Assembly (NCBI GenBank): GCA_016929335.1 | Contig: JAFGIY010000082.1 | Location: 62,001-126,000, forward strand | Direction of reading: 5' to 3' | DNA length: 64,000 bases | Source: Acidobacteriota bacterium | GTDB lineage: Bacteria; Acidobacteriota; UBA6911 | Shown: positions 62,300-64,000 of the stretch, piece by piece | Layout of the letters: each line of letters starts with the position of its first letter | Numbering within the stretch: the first letter of the stretch is position 1 | Translations under genes and position numbers: made by a program | Notes under the pieces: model-generated | What the model was told of the DNA's origin: nothing | The model's input: the letters and a program-made list of their open reading frames with translations, nothing else | The model's database searches: none

Positions 62300-63444
62300 T
62301 GAGTCATGATCAGGTCGTAATAGTCCTTGTATCGGCCTGCGTCAAAGTCCTTCAGAAATACCGAAATCTTTTGCAGCATGGTGCAAAACGTGTAGCCCGG
62401 CAGCCGTTCCGGATGGCCGTAATAGGAGAATGTGGAGCGGATCATCAGGCTCCGGTCGTCGGCCGGCAGTTTCTTGACATTTTTTGCGAATTCGGAGAAT
62501 TGCTCGTAAGAGCCCCAGTCGAGCAGAACAATTTCCACATTGGAGACATAAAAGACCGAAACGGTCAATCCGCGCTTCCGGAGATAGGCTCCCACGGACG
62601 CCAGAGCTTTCTTTCCCGAGAAATCGCCCACAACAGGAATGATGAGATTTTTGCGCTGCATTTCCCGCACGAAATTATAATCATTCGTGCCGGCGAGAAA
62701 ATTGCCCTGCTTCCCTTTCAGGTCCTTCATGGAGAGAATCTGCATGAGATCCGGCATGCCGCCAAAACCTCGGCCTCCTCCACGCCCCCTGCGCATGCCC
62801 GGCGTCATTCCAATCTGAAAGCCCCAGTCGCGAAAACTCCGATACACAAATTCCAGGCTTTCCTGATCTTCCGCCGATAAAGGAAAATGAAATTCTTCCT
62901 GAATGGATTTGCGGATCGCAGCAAGGTTTTTTGCATAAGCTTTATCGTCGGCGCGAATATCGGATACAAGCGACAGCATCTCATCCAATGAAACATCGGC
63001 TGACGGGATCTTGTCTGCCGGCAGCGGCCTGCTCAGGAGATATGACAGGAACTGTGCGCGGGTAGGGGAGAGATGAAAGATAGCTTTGTACATCAAATGC
63101 TGAATCATCGCCTGACGCCGAATGTCCACAATGAAAGCGATCTGAGGACGGATTTTGGCGATATAAGTGAAGTTCTGTTCCGGCCCGACGCCGATGTATG
63201 CGCCGCCGCCTGCGCCAAGCTCCTTTAACTTATCCAGGATGGTCAGATAGGAATCTTCACTGGAAATGAAATTGTCCGAGAAGAAATAGCCGCCATCTTC
63301 GGAGAGCTCCCGGATCAGACGGGCGAATTCATCGGAGGGCAGTCCGGGCAATTCAGCAGAAACCGCCTGACTAATGGAAGCGATGATCAGGAAAACAGCA
63401 AGGATCCAGGGGAACAGGCCAATTTTTCTTAAGCTCATTTTCAT
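62275..63444 (-). CDS. LIC_10091-like secreted protein
   Basis: The 389-aa product has a signal peptide (FPWILAVFLIIASISQAVSA) and the conserved N-terminal region YFFSDNFISSEDSYLTI, GGGAYIGVGPEQNFTYIAKIRPQIAFIVDIRR and LMYKAIFHLSPTRAQFLS. This matches the LIC_10091-like family (a predicted Rossmann/methyltransferase-like fold of unknown role) as I remember it. A Gly/Arg-rich insertion (RRGRGGGRGFGG, ~210-222) precedes the second half. It is convergent with, and overlaps by 25 bp, the 61760 gene. Confidence 0.7.
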   Translation of the reverse strand: MKMSLRKIGLFPWILAVFLIIASISQAVSAELPGLPSDEFARLIRELSEDGGYFFSDNFISSEDSYLTILDKLKELGAGGGAYIGVGPEQNFTYIAKIRPQIAFIVDIRRQAMIQHLMYKAIFHLSPTRAQFLSYLLSRPLPADKIPSADVSLDEMLSLVSDIRADDKAYAKNLAAIRKSIQEEFHFPLSAEDQESLEFVYRSFRDWGFQIGMTPGMRRGRGGGRGFGGMPDLMQILSMKDLKGKQGNFLAGTNDYNFVREMQRKNLIIPVVGDFSGKKALASVGAYLRKRGLTVSVFYVSNVEIVLLDWGSYEQFSEFAKNVKKLPADDRSLMIRSTFSYYGHPERLPGYTFCTMLQKISVFLKDFDAGRYKDYYDLIMTHYIGRGKP

Positions 63445-63536
63445 CCCCCCGTAATTTGATCAGTTGCTGAAGTCAATCTACTGGAAATTCCCGCCGGAAT
63501 CCACTGTTGATTCAATTCGGAGTGCTGGGGATGGAG

Positions 63537-64000
63537 TTATTTCCGTTTTCTCAATGCCGAGGGGAGGGAGGACCATTTGCGGGAGGAGGGAAGGCGGTGA
63601 GGGGTTACAGATTCGCTTACGTAACGCACATCCTCCACAGAATAGAACGCATTGGGATTGTATTTTTTTATTGTATTTACGATGGGCTCAATATCACTGC
63701 GTTCCGCGACGGTAAAGACAACCTTCACCGGGCCTGTCGCCCCTTCAGCGTTAAGCACGGTCACACCATATCCTGATGACCGGAGGAATGCGACGAGTTC
63801 ATCGGCCTCACCGCGTATGATCGCGCGGATTATGACTCTGCCGATTGAGATCCTGTTCTCAATGATGATGCCCACGATATTGCCCGCGGCAAAACCCGCG
63901 GCATACGCAATGAAACAGAGGGGATTGTTTATCCTCTGAAATATCTGGCGTATGACCAGGAGCCAGATCAGGACTCCGAAGAAACCGCTGATAGCCGCAT
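63537..64000 (-). CDS. DUF2179/DUF5698 membrane protein (UPF0316-like), 5' end off window
   Basis: Read from 64000 leftwards the frame is open: AAISGFFGVLIWLLVIRQIF, then NNPLCFIAYAAGFAAGNIVG, hydrophobic helices of the DUF5698 part; then a cytosolic DUF2179 domain (VIIRAIIRGEADELVAFLRS; VLNAEGATGPVKVVFTVAER; NAFYSVEDVRYVSES). This matches UPF0316-type proteins. The ORF-track start at 63875 is therefore internal; the true start lies beyond the right edge. The stop is 92 bp from the LIC_10091-like start. Confidence 0.85.
   Translation of the reverse strand, partial: AAISGFFGVLIWLLVIRQIFQRINNPLCFIAYAAGFAAGNIVGIIIENRISIGRVIIRAIIRGEADELVAFLRSSGYGVTVLNAEGATGPVKVVFTVAERSDIEPIVNTIKKYNPNAFYSVEDVRYVSESVTPHRLPSSRKWSSLPSALRKRK

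Overview
The window reads as one contig of a mid-GC bacterium, most likely an Acidobacteriota member. The main clues are a VWFA-related protein of the acidobacterial type, four Ser/Thr kinase genes or remnants (several of the kinase-plus-propeller kind typical of that phylum), secreted TPR proteins with a carboxypeptidase-regulatory-like domain, and a PEP-CTERM protein. This assignment is inference; no rRNA is present. Genes are on both strands, and repeated palindromic DNA fills much of the intergenic space.

Layout. 0-14 kb is mostly housekeeping: the 3' end of a DinG-type helicase, TPR, HEAT and YHS proteins, dtd, a zinc-ribbon coiled-coil protein, a VWA protein, a GT2 glycosyltransferase, a two-component pair, ribonuclease D, a cysteine desulfurase, a SAM-hydrolysing DUF62 enzyme and a DUF72 protein. 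tRNA-Phe(GAA) at 14.2 kb opens an accessory stretch. It holds a PEP-CTERM secreted protein behind a perfect sigma-54 promoter, a three-gene cassette headed by a 1379-aa STAND NTPase that resembles animal NWD1-type proteins, a frameshifted integrase remnant, and an orphan hicB whose hicA partner appears to be cut off after about twelve codons. The island's right side abuts a truncated Ser/Thr kinase gene (24 kb), which is coupled to a second kinase whose propeller has mostly been deleted.

26-29 kb carries a YchJ-like protein and a membrane protein/amidase pair. 29-37.4 kb is one operon for a six-subunit, membrane-bound complex related to group 4 [NiFe]-hydrogenases. Its large subunit has lost the nickel-binding cysteines, so it is an Ehr-type complex and not a hydrogenase. 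It is preceded by a helix-turn-helix/EIIA regulator gene and a consensus sigma-70 promoter. A kinase-TPR protein follows.

40-54 kb holds a decayed nucleotidyltransferase, an SLC13 transporter, a DUF2202 protein, a Gln/Gly-rich secreted protein, a PaaK-like adenylating enzyme beside a GPH-type transporter, a kinase gene reduced to its two ends, a second DUF62 enzyme, a PilT-like pair and a K+/H+ antiporter. 54-64 kb holds a BNR-repeat gene with an in-frame TGA, a 1224-aa membrane patatin, an MFS transporter, an unrecognised 180-aa protein with an internal duplication, an LIC_10091-like secreted protein and a partial DUF2179 protein.

Two themes stand out. (1) Several repeat families are scattered through the window: REP/MITE-like hairpins sharing GTCGCGGC-TGAA-GCCGCGAC, and at least three other families. 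(2) Gene decay is frequent: internal deletions in kinase genes, a broken integrase, a broken toxin gene, a nonsense codon, and lost catalytic residues.
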